A DNA stretch of 64,000 nt from Pleodorina starrii (Eukaryota > Chlorophyta > Chlorophyceae > Chlamydomonadales > Volvocaceae), in contig BRXU01000024.1 of assembly GCA_030267565.1 (NCBI GenBank), forward strand, positions 730,001 to 794,000. The letters are read 5' to 3'. Below are positions 1 through 10,744 of this stretch, piece after piece. The notes beneath the pieces were generated by a model, which was given only the letters and a program-made list of their open reading frames with translations, was not told the origin of the DNA and ran no database searches. The first letter of the stretch is position 1, and each line of letters opens with the position of its first letter. The position numbers were made by a program, and so were the translations under genes.

Positions 1-2
1 TG

Positions 3-1715
3 TCCGCCTACCTGGAGCTCGTCCACCCCGCTTTCCAGCCGTGGGCCCTGACAACTGCCCGGGCCACGGGGCCCTGGCTCGGCGGCAGCGACCTGCCCGC
101 CGACATCAGCCGGATCGTGGGGGCCCTGGGGCACCTGCCACCGCCGGAGGACATTGGCAGATCTCCGCTGGTGCCCGGCGACTGGTGCTGGGGGGCCGCG
201 CTGTGGGGCAACCCGCTGCTGCCCAACGCCGCCAACGACGCAAACGCCGTGGCCGTCAGCCGTCGACCGGGCCTGGAAGCATACCATGCGGGGCTAACGT
301 CATGCAGGAAACTGCGCACGGTAGGAGACCTGGTACGGGTATGGGTGACACTGGACGGCAGCCAAGCCACCACCCTCCAAGGAGCGGCCTGGCATGAGTG
401 GGCCCGGGAGCACCTCGACCCAGCCGCGACCCCAGCCCAGCTGCAGGACAAGGAAACGGCCCGTGCAGCTCTGGGGGCCTTGCATAACGATATCAGCCCG
501 GCCTGGCTGGAGGCAGCGGGTGTGGTGGAGACCAGGCTACAGCAGCAGCGGCAGCAGGCGGAGGCGGAAGGACTCCAGCAGCAACAGCAACCGCCGGCAC
601 CGCCACCGCCAGTTTGCGCGCAGGTGATGGCCATGATCGTCGGGCGACTGGGGTGGCGCCTTCCCGGGGGAACGGACGCAGTGCCGCTCCGCCGCCTGAC
701 GGTCAGCCAGGCGACACAACTACAGGACGGGCCGGCCAGCGAGCGGCGAGTGGCTTTGGTCACCAAGTTTGTGCGGGAGGCCCTGAGCACGCCGGAGAAC
801 CAGGCGCCTCCCCACCTCGCCGCCGAGCTCAGCCGTTTCCGGGCAACCCAGGCACGCCTGTGGTCCGGAGTGCGCTGGGAGAACGACAACAAGGAGACTA
901 TGTGGCGCCTAGCGGTGGACGGCGTACCCCTGCCTGGCAACACACACCTGGTCCGGGTGCCCATTGAGGCGTGCGGGTGCGGGGCCTATGGGGAGGCCGA
1001 TGCCGGCCGACCCTGCTCCCCGCGACTGCACCACTTCTGGGAATGCCCGGTCGCGAGGGCCGTTCGGGAGCAGATCGACCGGCACCTGCCATCCCCCCAA
1101 GCAGCAGCGGGGACCACCACCACCCGGCAGCAACTCTGGCTCGCCCAAGCGCCACCTGGGTGTGAGCAGGCCCCCTGGGACGTGATCGCCCTAGCGGCGC
1201 TGTCCGCCATGGAAGTCGGAAGGTGCTGCCTTCGAGCAGCAACCCGAAGGCAGGGGCGGGATGGGGCCGCAGCAGCGACGGGGCAGCAGCAGCAACAGCA
1301 GCAGCAACAGGTGCAGCCCCAGCCAGAGCAGCCCCAGCGACAGGGACCGCGCCAGCGGGCCATCACCGACTTCTTCGCCCGGGAGGGAGGGGCAACACAG
1401 CAGGAGGGACCCGCGCTGAACGCCCCCGCGGGTGAATCACCGACGCAGGAAGCAGGGGCCGGAGAGGTGGCGGCGGGGGAAGCGGCGGCGGCAGCAGTAG
1501 GGGCAGCAGCGGCAGCAGCGCGGGGTGCAGCCGAAGCCTCGCCGCTGGAACGGGCGCGCGCCCGCGCGGTGACGGACTTCTGGGCGCGCTTGCGCTCGTT
1601 CGCGGCGCTGGAGAGCCCCCGGCACGGCTGGGACAGAGTGGGGCCGCAGCACCCCATCCTAGCGGTCGTTGAGGAGCGAATGCGGTGCGCAGCCCCGGTG
1701 GAGATCACGGCCTAA
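3..1715 (+). CDS. C-terminal part of LINE-A ORF: zinc cluster and PIP-box-like motif
   Basis: The frame is open from base 3, so the protein enters from outside the window; the first internal start codons are not trusted. About 570 residues are visible. Landmarks: a conserved PLWGNPLL-like block (written ALWGNPLL) near base 200; RWENDNKETMWRLAVDG near 870-920; a Cys/His cluster (CGCG...HHFWECPVA, about 975-1055) resembling the zinc-binding region that follows reverse transcriptase in many plant and algal LINEs; WDVIALAALSAMEVGR near 1177-1220; a Gln-rich stretch from CAG repeats (1285-1330); QRAITDFF at 1353-1376, matching the PCNA-binding PIP-box consensus QxxIxxFF; a related TDFWARL block at 1572-1592; and an Ala-rich linker between them. 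The same blocks in the same order occur in LINE-B. Assignment to a retrotransposon rests on this homology and on the 3' tail. The function of this C-terminal region beyond zinc binding is unknown. Confidence 0.7.
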   Translation, partial: SAYLELVHPAFQPWALTTARATGPWLGGSDLPADISRIVGALGHLPPPEDIGRSPLVPGDWCWGAALWGNPLLPNAANDANAVAVSRRPGLEAYHAGLTSCRKLRTVGDLVRVWVTLDGSQATTLQGAAWHEWAREHLDPAATPAQLQDKETARAALGALHNDISPAWLEAAGVVETRLQQQRQQAEAEGLQQQQQPPAPPPPVCAQVMAMIVGRLGWRLPGGTDAVPLRRLTVSQATQLQDGPASERRVALVTKFVREALSTPENQAPPHLAAELSRFRATQARLWSGVRWENDNKETMWRLAVDGVPLPGNTHLVRVPIEACGCGAYGEADAGRPCSPRLHHFWECPVARAVREQIDRHLPSPQAAAGTTTTRQQLWLAQAPPGCEQAPWDVIALAALSAMEVGRCCLRAATRRQGRDGAAAATGQQQQQQQQQVQPQPEQPQRQGPRQRAITDFFAREGGATQQEGPALNAPAGESPTQEAGAGEVAAGEAAAAAVGAAAAAARGAAEASPLERARARAVTDFWARLRSFAALESPRHGWDRVGPQHPILAVVEERMRCAAPVEITA

Positions 1716-2942
1716 GCAGCTGTGCTAGTGACGGGGCAGGGGCGTTGGTTGGAGGGGAGGAGGGAGCGGGCGGTGGGGGGGAGGAGGGTGGGGGGGATTG
1801 GAGGGCTGGGGGGGGAGCCTGGAGAGGGTGAGTGGAGCGAGGAGAGCAGGAAGGGCGGTGGGCAAGGGGAGGGCTGGGCGTGCGGGCAAGGGTTTCCTGG
1901 CCGAGGGTCTCGTGGGCTAGCAGGGAGGGGAAGGAGCAGGCCTGTGTGCTTTGTCTGGTGTGAGTGTGGGTGTGTACCCTCTTCCCGGGAGACGGGGCCC
2001 GTCGAGGAGTAAGGGGCGGTTTTGTGCTGTCTGGCGGCTGAGGAGTGCGGCGCGGGAGGCCTGCAGTTTTGGCGCTTTAGGGAGAGGGAGAGGTGGAGAG
2101 GGAGGGGTTGCAGAGGGAGGGTAGGTGGTGCTGGGCTCCGCAGGCGGCCAGGGACGGAGGGGCAGGTTTTCTCTGCGTGGTAGGCGAGGGCAGGCAGCGC
2201 CTATGAGCCGTGCCCCGTAGTGGGTTTTCCAGGGGGGCGCCGCGCCGGCTTGTCATCCCCCCCGCGGCCGTGGGTGTTTGTTTTGCCCCGCGCTGGGCAG
2301 TGTCGGGGAACCTGTAGCCCCCAGGAGGAGGCCGCCTGGCGGGCCAACGTGCGGTTGGGTGCTTTAGTGAGCGGTTCCTGCAGCAGCACCTTGGTTGTCG
2401 TGTTCGTTGTGGCAGTTGGGCTCCTTGCTGTGCTGGCTTTCGTGGGAGCCCTTGGTGAGGGGACTCAGCCCCTCGTTCTCGTGAGGGACCTTGTCTGGGG
2501 GCCTAGGTGGGCTTTCCCTTGCCTCGTTTTTTTTCTGGGCTGCGGTGGTGCCGCCCCGTTGTCGTGGGCCCCTGCCCCAGGGGTAGAGGGCGTTCAGAGG
2601 CACTCTTTGCGTAGAGCTCTAGAGCCCCGTGAGCGCGCGAGGAGGCTGGCCAGGTGGGGGGTGGTAGCTAGTCTTGGTAGGCGTTTTTGGTTGAGGTGTG
2701 TGACGCCTCTCGCGTGGCTCCCGCTAAGCGCGGCCCGCAGTCGTCTGCGCCGCTGAGTTGGTTGGCCAGGGGCCGTGGTGGGTGCCCCTGGCTGACGCGA
2801 GTGAGGGAGTGAGGCGCGCGCGGCGGAACAGACGGACGTAGCCGCGCGCCCGCCCCTGCGCTGTGTCTCGGCCCGGTCAGGGCCCCCGGTGCTCGTCCTG
2901 TCTCAGGGCGAGTCGCCCACAGTGTAACACCCGTTAACAACA
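1716..2942 (+). other. LINE-A 3' UTR
   Basis: No coding signal is convincing. The first ~250 bases are G-rich with runs of GGGG. The distal ~270 bases are the part retained in the truncated copy at 62011-62283. The end reads CAGTGTAACACCCGTTAACA and contains a TGTAA, the usual chlorophycean poly(A) signal. Confidence 0.6.
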
Positions 2943-3187
2943 CAACACAACACAACACAACGCTACGCTACGCTAGGCTAGCGGAAGGGTGCTACGGCAG
3001 CCCGCAGCCCAAAGGGCGCGCGCTTGTAGGATTGCCCATGTCCGTGCCTGTGTCTGGTGTCTGATGTCTTCTGTCCTGGAACAAAACAAGTGCAGTGTCT
3101 CAGCCAGCGAAAACACGATATAAGTAACAGATTAATTTTTTTATTGCATGATAACTTCATTATTGGAAACCAACATCGTCTGAGTAA

Positions 3188-3575
3188 AAATCATGCTTTT
3201 AAACGTGAAAGGGCTACCGCTCATCCCCATGGTCATCGAATATCGGTGCTAAAGGGGGGTTCGGTGGGCGTGTGTGGTCGTGGTACTGCGGTACCACTCC
3301 CCCACACTCTCCCCCGGTTCCGCAGCCTCTCTGAAAGGGAGAAGAAATTACGTCGTAATTTACAAGGGTGAGAGAAGTTGTATGCGCAGGTCGGTGGGCA
3401 TGTATCCTTAGCACGAGTCAGCGGCAACGCAGCCAACCTTATAGCACAGGCAGCGTATAAAATGAATGCGAGGTATCCTTTGCATACGAGCAACCGCAGC
3501 GGCGCAACGTATAAGTAGCATGGACCGGGTGGACGGGGAAAGTATGTCATCCAGTGGGGCGGCCAGGCCCAAGGG
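3188..3575. repeat. Dispersed repeat, direct copy at 48069-48590
   Basis: The stretch beginning ATCATGCTTTTAAACGTGAA and ending near GGCCAGGCCCAAG recurs in the same orientation at 48069-48590. The second copy carries an extra insertion of about 100 bases. Neither copy has a believable ORF. Nothing recognisable was found from 3576 to about 4100. Confidence 0.7.
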
Positions 3576-4108
3576 GTGACAAACTCCCCCTGCCCAAGGG
3601 GTGACGAAAGCAGCACGGGGATGTGACTCCCGCGCCACGCAGCCGTCTTGCCGTTGCGCGCGAACGACATCACAATAACTGCCAAAACCGCACGGGTATT
3701 GCCCTTGTCATTGCCTGCAGCTGATCCAGCTGTCAGACAACGGCGTTGCCGCGATACCACCCCGCTGCGCACCACCCCTACCCTCAAACTCAAGCGCGCC
3801 CGACCCATCGGCCCCATCATGGGAGTCGTCATGAGCATTGGGCCGGTCGCACTTCAAAGGCTTGGAGCCTTAGCAAGACATGAAACCATTTTGACGCTTT
3901 GCCGAGTACGAGTCACGTTGCCGGCCTGGTGCCGCGTGCGGCGGTTGAGGTCGTCCCTGTTTATGTTGGGGTTAAGTTGAAATAAGGTCCTTCTGGTCAG
4001 GCTCGTGTTGGTAGTGTGAAGACTAAGCTTGAGGAGAAGCTGGTAGCTAGGCAAGAGGTAGGGTGCGTGGGTTGTTACGGGGTAAAAACATGCTCGCCAG
4101 ACCTAAAC

Positions 4109-4321
4109 TCATAATACTTGGATGACCTGACAGCTGCACTGAGAACATGCGAAGTTCCACGCGCCCTTGTCTCCTGAGAACAAATGGGGGTGCAGCGCAA
4201 CCTCAACCGTAGAGACCTCGTTGGGACTGTTGTACAAATAAATGTGGTGCCGTTCACCGGAGGCGTCAGTCACCTGGTCCATAACGAGTGGAGGGGAATG
4301 CATCTGGGTCAGGCCAGACAC
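4109..4321 (-). CDS. Possible isolated coding exon, unrecognised
   Basis: A 70-residue frame on the minus strand has balanced, non-repetitive composition (for example ERHHIYLYNSPNEVSTVEV), unlike the low-complexity frames around it. No splice partners could be placed with confidence and no family was recognised. It may be an exon remnant or chance. The surrounding sequence from 4330 to 5630 shows no gene or repeat that I can support. Confidence 0.2.
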   Translation of the reverse strand: MSGLTQMHSPPLVMDQVTDASGERHHIYLYNSPNEVSTVEVALHPHLFSGDKGAWNFACSQCSCQVIQVL

Positions 4322-5632
4322 AAGTGCACATTGTGAGATATCGCTGTTGTTGTCGGTCCGTCAGCCTCATGTATGGCCACGGGAGCCCGTGCACGATTTT
4401 GTTGTATGGCAGGGACATCGTCATGCTCAACAACAGGTAAGTTTGTGGGCTCGTCGCTGAAGCTGTTCAACTGGAATGTTTTATATGTGTCAAAATTGGC
4501 ACTGCAGGCAAGCCAAGCTCGTTTTGTCGTTTAGGCCGGGAATGCGAAGCGAGTGCGTTGACCGGCGGGTCGCATTCGGCCCGGTGCTCACCTCCAACCA
4601 CGAACAGCGCCAGCAAAACGTTAAAAAGAGCTGCAGCTTGAGACTAATTTTTGGCATGCGTTGTATGTATGAAATGCTGTTATGGGCGGAAGCGGTAAGT
4701 AATAGAACTAAATGCTAAAGCGCGAGTGAACGTATTGTTGCTATTTAGAAAGTCGAATGCAAGTCAGTTGCATAGAAAGAAGGTGGTTACAAGGAGGAGC
4801 GGCAGGGCTTCTATGCAGAAGGAGCTGCTGCAGCCGGTGTCACCGAGGCATTCATTTCCCTGACGCGGTTGGGACCGTTGGCTCGGGTCACCGCGTCTAA
4901 CGGCTAACCGGGTCGAAAGCAACTTTGCAGCCGGCACGCCGACTTTCATGAAAGTAAGCTCCATTGAAAATAGAACCCTATAAAGTATCAGTACAAAATT
5001 TTTCGCGGAGTAAATCGACAAAGCACCGGTGGGGCAGCGTCGGCCAGCAAAGTGCGACGCATTTACAGCGCAAGCGCACAGTACATATGTATGGCGTGAT
5101 GTATTTATCATCCGTGTGCGGGCCCGAATGCATGGGGCCGGGCACTGCGCGCGCTTCAAGCATGCGAACATTGGGAGTGTACTCGCACACCGTAAGCCCA
5201 CCGGCAAAAATGCCCCGAAGCAAAGGTGTAAGAATGCTTTGCATAATAGGGCGGCGCGGTTGGGCAAACCATGCTCGGTAGGGAACTCTGCTTCCATGGA
5301 GGGAGGGACCACGAGCGAAAGAGGACCGTTTTCAAGCCTGCAAACTGCGTTGTAAAAAGGAACACGGCAGATATAGTATTTTGCAATTGGCGCATTTGCC
5401 GCGGGCTGAAATGTCAGTGCTGAGCGGCGACTCCAAAAATTCCTCGGGGCCTTACTCCTTGTCGAGACTCCTATAGGGACTGTACGACAACCTACATAAC
5501 GTGATCATGAAACAACTTACATAACGTGATCATGTAATAGCTTACATACATAATATCCAACTGTAAATTTAACCTTTTAAGATATTTAACTTTTCAGTGA
5601 CGAGCGTAATATGAGCGGTAGCAACTAGTTTG

Positions 5633-6240
5633 GCAGTCTCCATGGACCGAGGCCGAGGTCAAACCAACGCCTCTTGGCCTTTTATTTAATCCAGAAGATT
5701 CATCGTTCCTCAAAATGGAATTCTGACATGACGGCGTGAAATGAATATTCGTTTCGGCAACCAACTATGTCTGCATTGCGAACATTCTTCCCGCGACCAC
5801 ACCACAGCTCTGCTAGCCGGTCCGACCGCCTTGACGCATATTACTACTACAAAGAATGACAAAGGTTGCAAGGGACAAACCATGAGGGGCAAACTGTTTG
5901 CTGGACGCCAAGCCGCAAATGCACGCACCATGCGGCGATCTTCTGCTGCGGGCCGCCCAACAAGTCCAGTCGGCAACCTAGGGGACTTCTACATTCCCTG
6001 TCCCAATGTTAAAGTTGTCAAGCCTCTCTATGGCGAATACCTCGGTAGCGAAGCCTCTGCACTCTCGTCGGCAAGTGCACGTCGTCGCGACCCTCGCAAA
6101 CAGTTCCGCTGTCCTTCTATTGGCAAGTCAGCCTGCGTGATATGTCAATGATACACTCCATGTCTACTGTCAAGCTACTTAAGCCAATGCGCTGGCGGGA
6201 AGAGTTGCACAGTGTCGAGATGGAACGCGATGCTATACAT
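5633..6240 (+). repeat. Dispersed repeat family A/E, copy 1 (3' part missing)
   Basis: Starts with TTTGGCAGTCTCCATGGACC and contains the blocks GCGAACATTCTTCCCGCGAC, GACGCCAAGCCGCAAATG and TTCCGCTGTCCTTCTATTGG. Other copies: 28162-29185 (inverted), 48613-49305 (partial) and 50165-50810. In this copy homology ends at GCTATACATGG, where LINE-F-like coding sequence begins. The full family consensus is about 650 bases and encodes no complete protein. Confidence 0.75.
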
Positions 6241-6656
6241 GGAGACTCCCCGAAGGAACGATTGTGACAGCGCTGAGGGAGCGGTTGATGAGCGGGTGGG
6301 AGCATGAGCGTTTAGGGGCACCGCAAGAGGTTTACCCTTCGGACGAGAAACAGCCGGGAATCCAGATGGCGAAGTATAAGCACTGGATGGGCCTGCCCTT
6401 TGCGCGGGCAGCGGCAATCATGTGGCCACAGCATGCTAGCGATATTATTCCGCGTGCGGCTCACCGCAAGTTTTTGCAGTTTCGTTTGTGCTGTTGGGCG
6501 GTTGCGGCCAACAGATCACGAGTGGGCAGAGTTCATGTCCCTACGACTGAGCGAAAATGTCCCTGCTGCGTTGCGGATGGTCAAATAGAGGACGAGAAGC
6601 ATGTCCTATGGAGTGTAACATACTTTCCATCCGTGCGCCATCAGCATCTGAGCTAG
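6231..6656 (+). pseudogene. LINE-F ORF C-terminal fragment with CPCC zinc motif
   Basis: The frame contains KYKHWMGLPF, then FRLCCWAVAANRSRVGRVHV and ERKCPCCVADGQIEDEKHV. C-x2-C followed by EDEKHV and, in other copies, MECP is the C-x2-C...H-x4-C cluster typical of the C-terminus of algal LINE polyproteins. Here the last Cys is lost because homology stops just after EDEKHVL. Two related pieces lie at 10745-11260 (minus) and 27380-27700 (plus). The left edge is a junction with repeat family A/E, and no reverse transcriptase is attached. Confidence 0.65.
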
Positions 6657-6802
6657 TTCCGCGTGTTAATGGGCCTTGTCGTTTTGTTTCTGTGTTTGAT
6701 TTGTGTCGGCTGTGTAGCCTACTTCGATAATGTGTACAGTTGCTCGCTGGGATCATCTGGTCCCATGTATCCCGGTGAGCATGTTTCGCTGAGGGGTATG
6801 CG

Positions 6803-7000
6803 AGCATTAGCGAGCATGCTCGCTGCCGGTTCCTGAGCCCAGACGCTGCCGGTTCCACCTGTAATTAGCGAGCATGCTCGCTGCCGGTTCCTGAGCCCAG
6901 ACGCTGCCTCGTATGCTGGAGGCGAGGCAGCGTCTGGGCTCAGGAACCGGCAGCGAGCATGCTCGCTAATTACAGGTGGAACCGGCAGCGAGCATCGTAT
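6803..7000. repeat. Palindrome with 68-bp perfect arms
   Basis: Arms 6844-6911 and 6923-6990 are exact reverse complements around an 11-base spacer. Each arm contains the smaller palindrome GCGAGCATGCTCGC and the words CTGCCGGTTCC and GTCTGGGCTCAGG (or its complement). A half-copy lies immediately upstream (6803-6843). A related copy lies inverted at 16298-16370, at the edge of the second satellite module. The DNA could extrude a long hairpin or cruciform. Confidence 0.9.
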
Positions 7001-7049
7001 CATATTTTACGCTGCTCTTATCATGTTTACATATGGATGATAATATCCT

Positions 7050-8290
7050 ATTGGTTCGTCATGCGAGCATTGCGAGTTCCTGGCTGATGACCTTGAGTGC
7101 TTCAAATAGCTACGACCATGGGGGACTCCCCGATAGGACCGTATCGCTCTTATCTGTTCAGCTGTGTATATAAATGGTACTAATGTTGGTAAGTTCTAGG
7201 CGCAAGCATGGCAAAAAGTTGTTATTTTAGAGTTAATGCTCAAATGGTCGGCCCCACAATGCTCTTACTTAGGAAGCCGCGTTCGACTGGAGCTCAAAGA
7301 CATATGTTGTAGATAACAAAAACTATATCGAAGGGTCCGACAAGCATTCATGAACGCGGTTCCATTGTGCGGGCAAGTCGCAAGATGCTCGCCATCGAGT
7401 TGAGAGGTGCTCTCTTACTACTCCCAGCATACACTCTGTAATCTTGCCCCGTGCAAATAAGCACCAGTGAAAATGACGCTACAACAGGAGAGCATATTCG
7501 TTGAAGGCTTTTATGAATTGAGCGAACGACATGATGCTCGCATGCCAGATGTCCGGCGCGGTGTCCCTTTAGATAGCTAGGTCCCAGCAAGCCCGCAATT
7601 CTGCTTTGGTATATTTTGGACACATAATATCCAGCGAGCATGTGCGTATGTGTAACGAGAGGGTCACAGGGTTCTACGGTGGTCAGCGAGCAGGGGTGGG
7701 ATGCTCTCGCAGTTGGTACGGCGAGGCACAAACCCGCTTGCTTGTACAGTATATAGGGGATATTATCAACACTTTAGACCATCGAGCAAGCACATCCGCG
7801 CGTCCGGGCGAGTCCCCAGGTTTTAGATGTTGAGCGAGCACACTTGAGGTGCTCTGGCAACTGCGACGGGGAATTCCCGAAGCGTGTGCATTTAAAGTTT
7901 GATCATTATATCTGCATTGTATTCAAGCAGCGAGCATGTGCATCCGCGCAACCAGGCGAGTGACTGGGTTCTAAAAGTCCGGCGAGCAAGGGTGAGGTGC
8001 TCTCACAGTTTCGAAGGCAAGAGACTAACCCGCTGGCATGTCCAGGTTATGTAGTATATTATCATGACATGAAAGTAGCGAGCATGTGCATACGTGCAAC
8101 AGGGCGAGTCGCCAGGTCTCAGATGTTCAGCGAGCAGGTGAGCGGTGCTCCCACCGTTGCGAGGTGAGATACTCAACGCCGCGCGTGACCGATATGCTTG
8201 ATAAGTGTTTAGCATACGGAAGCACCGAGCAAGCGCATCAGTGCGTCCGGGCGAGTCTCCAAGCTGTCCCTAGTCAAATCCGTGCACATG
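7050..8290 (+). repeat. Old, diverged ~148-bp satellite array
   Basis: GCGAGCA-type boxes recur at about 7061, 7200, 7339, 7488, 7633, 7782, 7930, 8078 and 8225, giving spacings of 138-149 bases. Each unit has a second box (AGCGAGCAGG...GGTGCTC) about 55 bases later. Unit text aligns with the reverse complement of the 150-bp satellite at 14765-16018, so both arrays descend from one family. Units here differ strongly from one another, which indicates age. No ORF. Confidence 0.75.
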
Positions 8291-8494
8291 CCTTGGCCAC
8301 CCGTACACTCAACAGTATTTTTGAGGTTATCTTGTTTCTTTTGTGCTTTAGTAATAAGTAATGCATACAAATACTCCATCTTGGCAGGTTGTAAGTGTCC
8401 TCACCTTGTTTGACCCGAAGGGCAACCATGGTTGCCCTTCTCCAGCGTTCATAGCGAAGGTCACGCCTTTCAAGTACGATGTCCAGGCTATTAT

Positions 8495-8603
8495 TGTAAA
8501 ACAGTTAATATATTGTAACTGTATTGTAAAACAGTTACAATATATTAACTGTTTTACAATACAGTTAAAATATTGTAAAACAGTTACAATATTTTAACTG
8601 TAT
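8495..8603. repeat. AT-rich nested palindromes
   Basis: Repeated alternation of TGTAAAACAGTTA and TAACTGTTTTACA words builds overlapping inverted repeats in a small AT island within GC-rich DNA. It may be the hairpin core of a small MITE or a replication-sensitive cruciform site. No coding sequence was found. Confidence 0.75.
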
Positions 8604-8944
8604 TGGCGAGTACTGCAGCAGCTGCGGAAGCAGCTTTGCGGAAATGGTTGTGCAGCTTGCCGCGGGTATAGCGCAAATGTAGAAGGCCGCATGCAGGGTT
8701 AAAATCCTCTTCTTCTGCTTGCGTGGGCTATTGCAAGGAGCAGGCCGGGCACTGTGCTGCAAAGGCGCGACGGGTTCGCAGACGCCCCTGCGGACGCCTC
8801 GCCCTCCAATATGTATAAGCTGGAGTTTACACGTATCACACAGACGAGAGAGGGTCACGGCAAATGCTGTCCGACCGCGCGTGCCGGCGTGCGTGCCCAA
8901 CAACACCTGCCGCCGCTGGCATAACCCTGTGGCCCCCAAGCTGG

Positions 8945-9300
8945 CGCATCGCAAGCCGGATAGCGGCGGTCCGTTGCCCCAGGTGTGCGGGCTGGTTGTG
9001 CAGCGGTGTCGTGCCCCAAGCGTCCAGCAGCGCCCCCTTTCCCTTCCCCGGGGCCGGGGCGTCTGTCCCGTCGGGGTTCGGGTGCAGGTAGGGGCGCCAA
9101 TTGCGGGTGCGTCTGTTCTGAGGGAGCGGGTTGCGCGCCCGAGGCCGGGGTCTGTCCCGTCGGGGTTCGGGTGCGGGTCTGGGCGCCAATTGCGGGCGCG
9201 TCTGTTGCGGTGTCGGGCTGCGCGCCCAGGGCCAGCGGTCCCGTCGCGGTTCGATGGTTCGTCGTCGCGCCGGCTGCAGGCGCGCTTCTTGCGGGGGTCC
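8945..9300 (+). repeat. Short GC-rich repeats including a ~90-bp tandem
   Basis: GTCCCGTCGGGGTTCGGGTG followed by GGGCGCCAATTGCGGG recurs at about 9065 and 9155, a period of about 90 bases, with a degenerate third unit. The ~100 bases at 8945-9040 (GATAGCGGCGGTCCGTTG...) recur in direct orientation at 10013-10110. Reading frames here are GC artefacts. Confidence 0.6.
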
Positions 9301-9654
9301 GGGTCTGGTGCCTGGGGTGGGGGCGTCCGTGGTCGGTTGTCAGGTCTAGGTAGGTCTGGTTTGCGCCCAAGAACTCCCTTTCTTTCACGCCGTGCAGCCG
9401 CTGATAGATTTGGGGTGTGATGCCTGCTGGCCTGCTCTCGGCCTTGCTTTTTCTCTGATGACGATGCAACCTGCTCACATCTTCGTGCTGCCCTGCCACT
9501 CCGCCGTCATCCGTTCCCCAACTAATTGCAGGTGAGTACTATCTTACGTCGGGATGTGCTGTCGGGGTGTGCAGTCCGTTGCAGCGCTGTCGCGTGAACT
9601 TGTTGGTTTGGGCCGCGCACCGTCAACCTCGCCGCTAAGGTAACAGGTATATTT

Positions 9655-9705
9655 GATCAGTGACTCCGTGACTCAGTGAATCAGTGACTCAGTGACTCCG
9701 GCTTC
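9655..9705. repeat. GTGACTCA short tandem repeat
   Basis: Five to six imperfect copies of an 8-base word, read as CAGTGACTC and variants. No other content was seen around it. Confidence 0.7.
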
Positions 9706-9750
9706 CTCTCATCGCCATTGCGCCAATGGCCCTAACCCCCTTCCCTACAG

Positions 9751-9830
9751 GCTAATGCTGCCGTGCATGGGGCCAGGGCGCGCGCGGGCAGCAGCAGCTG
9801 GCAGGCGTGGACGCCCTGTGCAGCCTGCAG
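9751..9830 (+). CDS. Possible small internal exon
   Basis: An 80-base segment is bounded by a pyrimidine-rich acceptor (CCCCCTTCCCTACAG) and a consensus donor (CAG then GTAAGC). One frame reads RGQQQLAGVDALCSLQ. No neighbouring exon could be joined with confidence, so the gene identity is unknown. Confidence 0.25.
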
Positions 9831-10744
9831 GTAAGCGCGGGGACGGGTGAGGGCAGTAGCGATGCGCCGTGCTTCCGGCTGTAGCCGGGCCTGCGTGCCG
9901 GGCTGCGGGCACTTGAGCGTCGAGGGCAGGGTTGTACCGGATCGCGGGCAGGGGCAGGGATGTGGCGTTTAGCAGCTGGTTGGGTTGTCGGGCAGGGCGG
10001 GTGTCTGGATCCGCCCATCGCAATCCGGGTAGCGGCGGTCCGTTGGCTTAGGTGTGCGAGCTTTAGTTGTGCAGCACTGTCGTGCCCTAGCGTCCAACAG
10101 CGTCCCCTGTTCCCACTGCCGTACAGCGTCGATAGCACGGATGCGCCGCCGAATTGCAAGGTTCAGTGATGTGCTGGTGCACGGTCGTCAAGTAGCGCGC
10201 CCCTTCCCCACTTCCGCAGGAGCTGGATGCGGCATCGGGGGCACGTTTAGCAGCTGGGTAAGGTAATAGGCCGGGCGCGATATCATTTCAAGCCCTGCAC
10301 CGTAGCCGGGCAGGGCGAGGTGGGTTGAGCAGCCGGTCCGGTGTTTGTCAACACCCTCAACAAGGATCTGCATGTCCAAAATTTCAAGCTTCCGACCACT
10401 GACCACTGACGGCGGGGGTTCATTGTCTTACCAAAGGCTGGACGCCGGGGTTTGGGTTGGGTGGAGCGCCTTGCTGGATGCCGCGGTAGGGTTGCTTCCC
10501 CCCCGTGCCTTTAATCTTGACAGGCTAGTTGCCGTGGGCTCTACCCAAGAAGGGCTTGGTGCTTGACTATGACCGCGGTTTGGCCAGTCGCATTTTCGTT
10601 GCTTGCCGCCCAGCGGCAGCCCCTTCCAGCACGCATCCGCACTGCTGGCAGCCGGCTAGCCTCCTCTGTGCCTGACCATGCAACCCCAGCCTCCGATTGC
10701 CCTCGGCGCTCACCACCCCGGCTTGACACACCAGGCGCCACATC

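Larger units (their letters stand above)
1..2965 (+). mobile_element. 3' half of a non-LTR retrotransposon (LINE-A)
   Basis: The segment consists of an ORF open at the left window edge, a GC-rich 3' UTR and a pentanucleotide tail of AACAC units passing into GCTAC units near 2938-2985. The final ~270 bases of the UTR (about 2671-2942) recur almost unchanged at 62011-62283, which is a severely 5'-truncated copy. A constant 3' end, 5' truncation and a simple-sequence tail are the hallmarks of target-primed reverse transcription. The ORF is homologous to that of LINE-B at 58122-59405. The reverse transcriptase would lie to the left of the window and is not seen. Confidence 0.75.

Noticed and set aside
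8..964. Long antisense ORF over LINE-A
   Set aside because: Antisense shadow of a GC-rich coding frame; no motifs or splice context.
117..1715. Complete gene starting at base 117
   Set aside because: The same frame is open to base 3 with homologous-looking protein text, so the ORF enters from outside the window.
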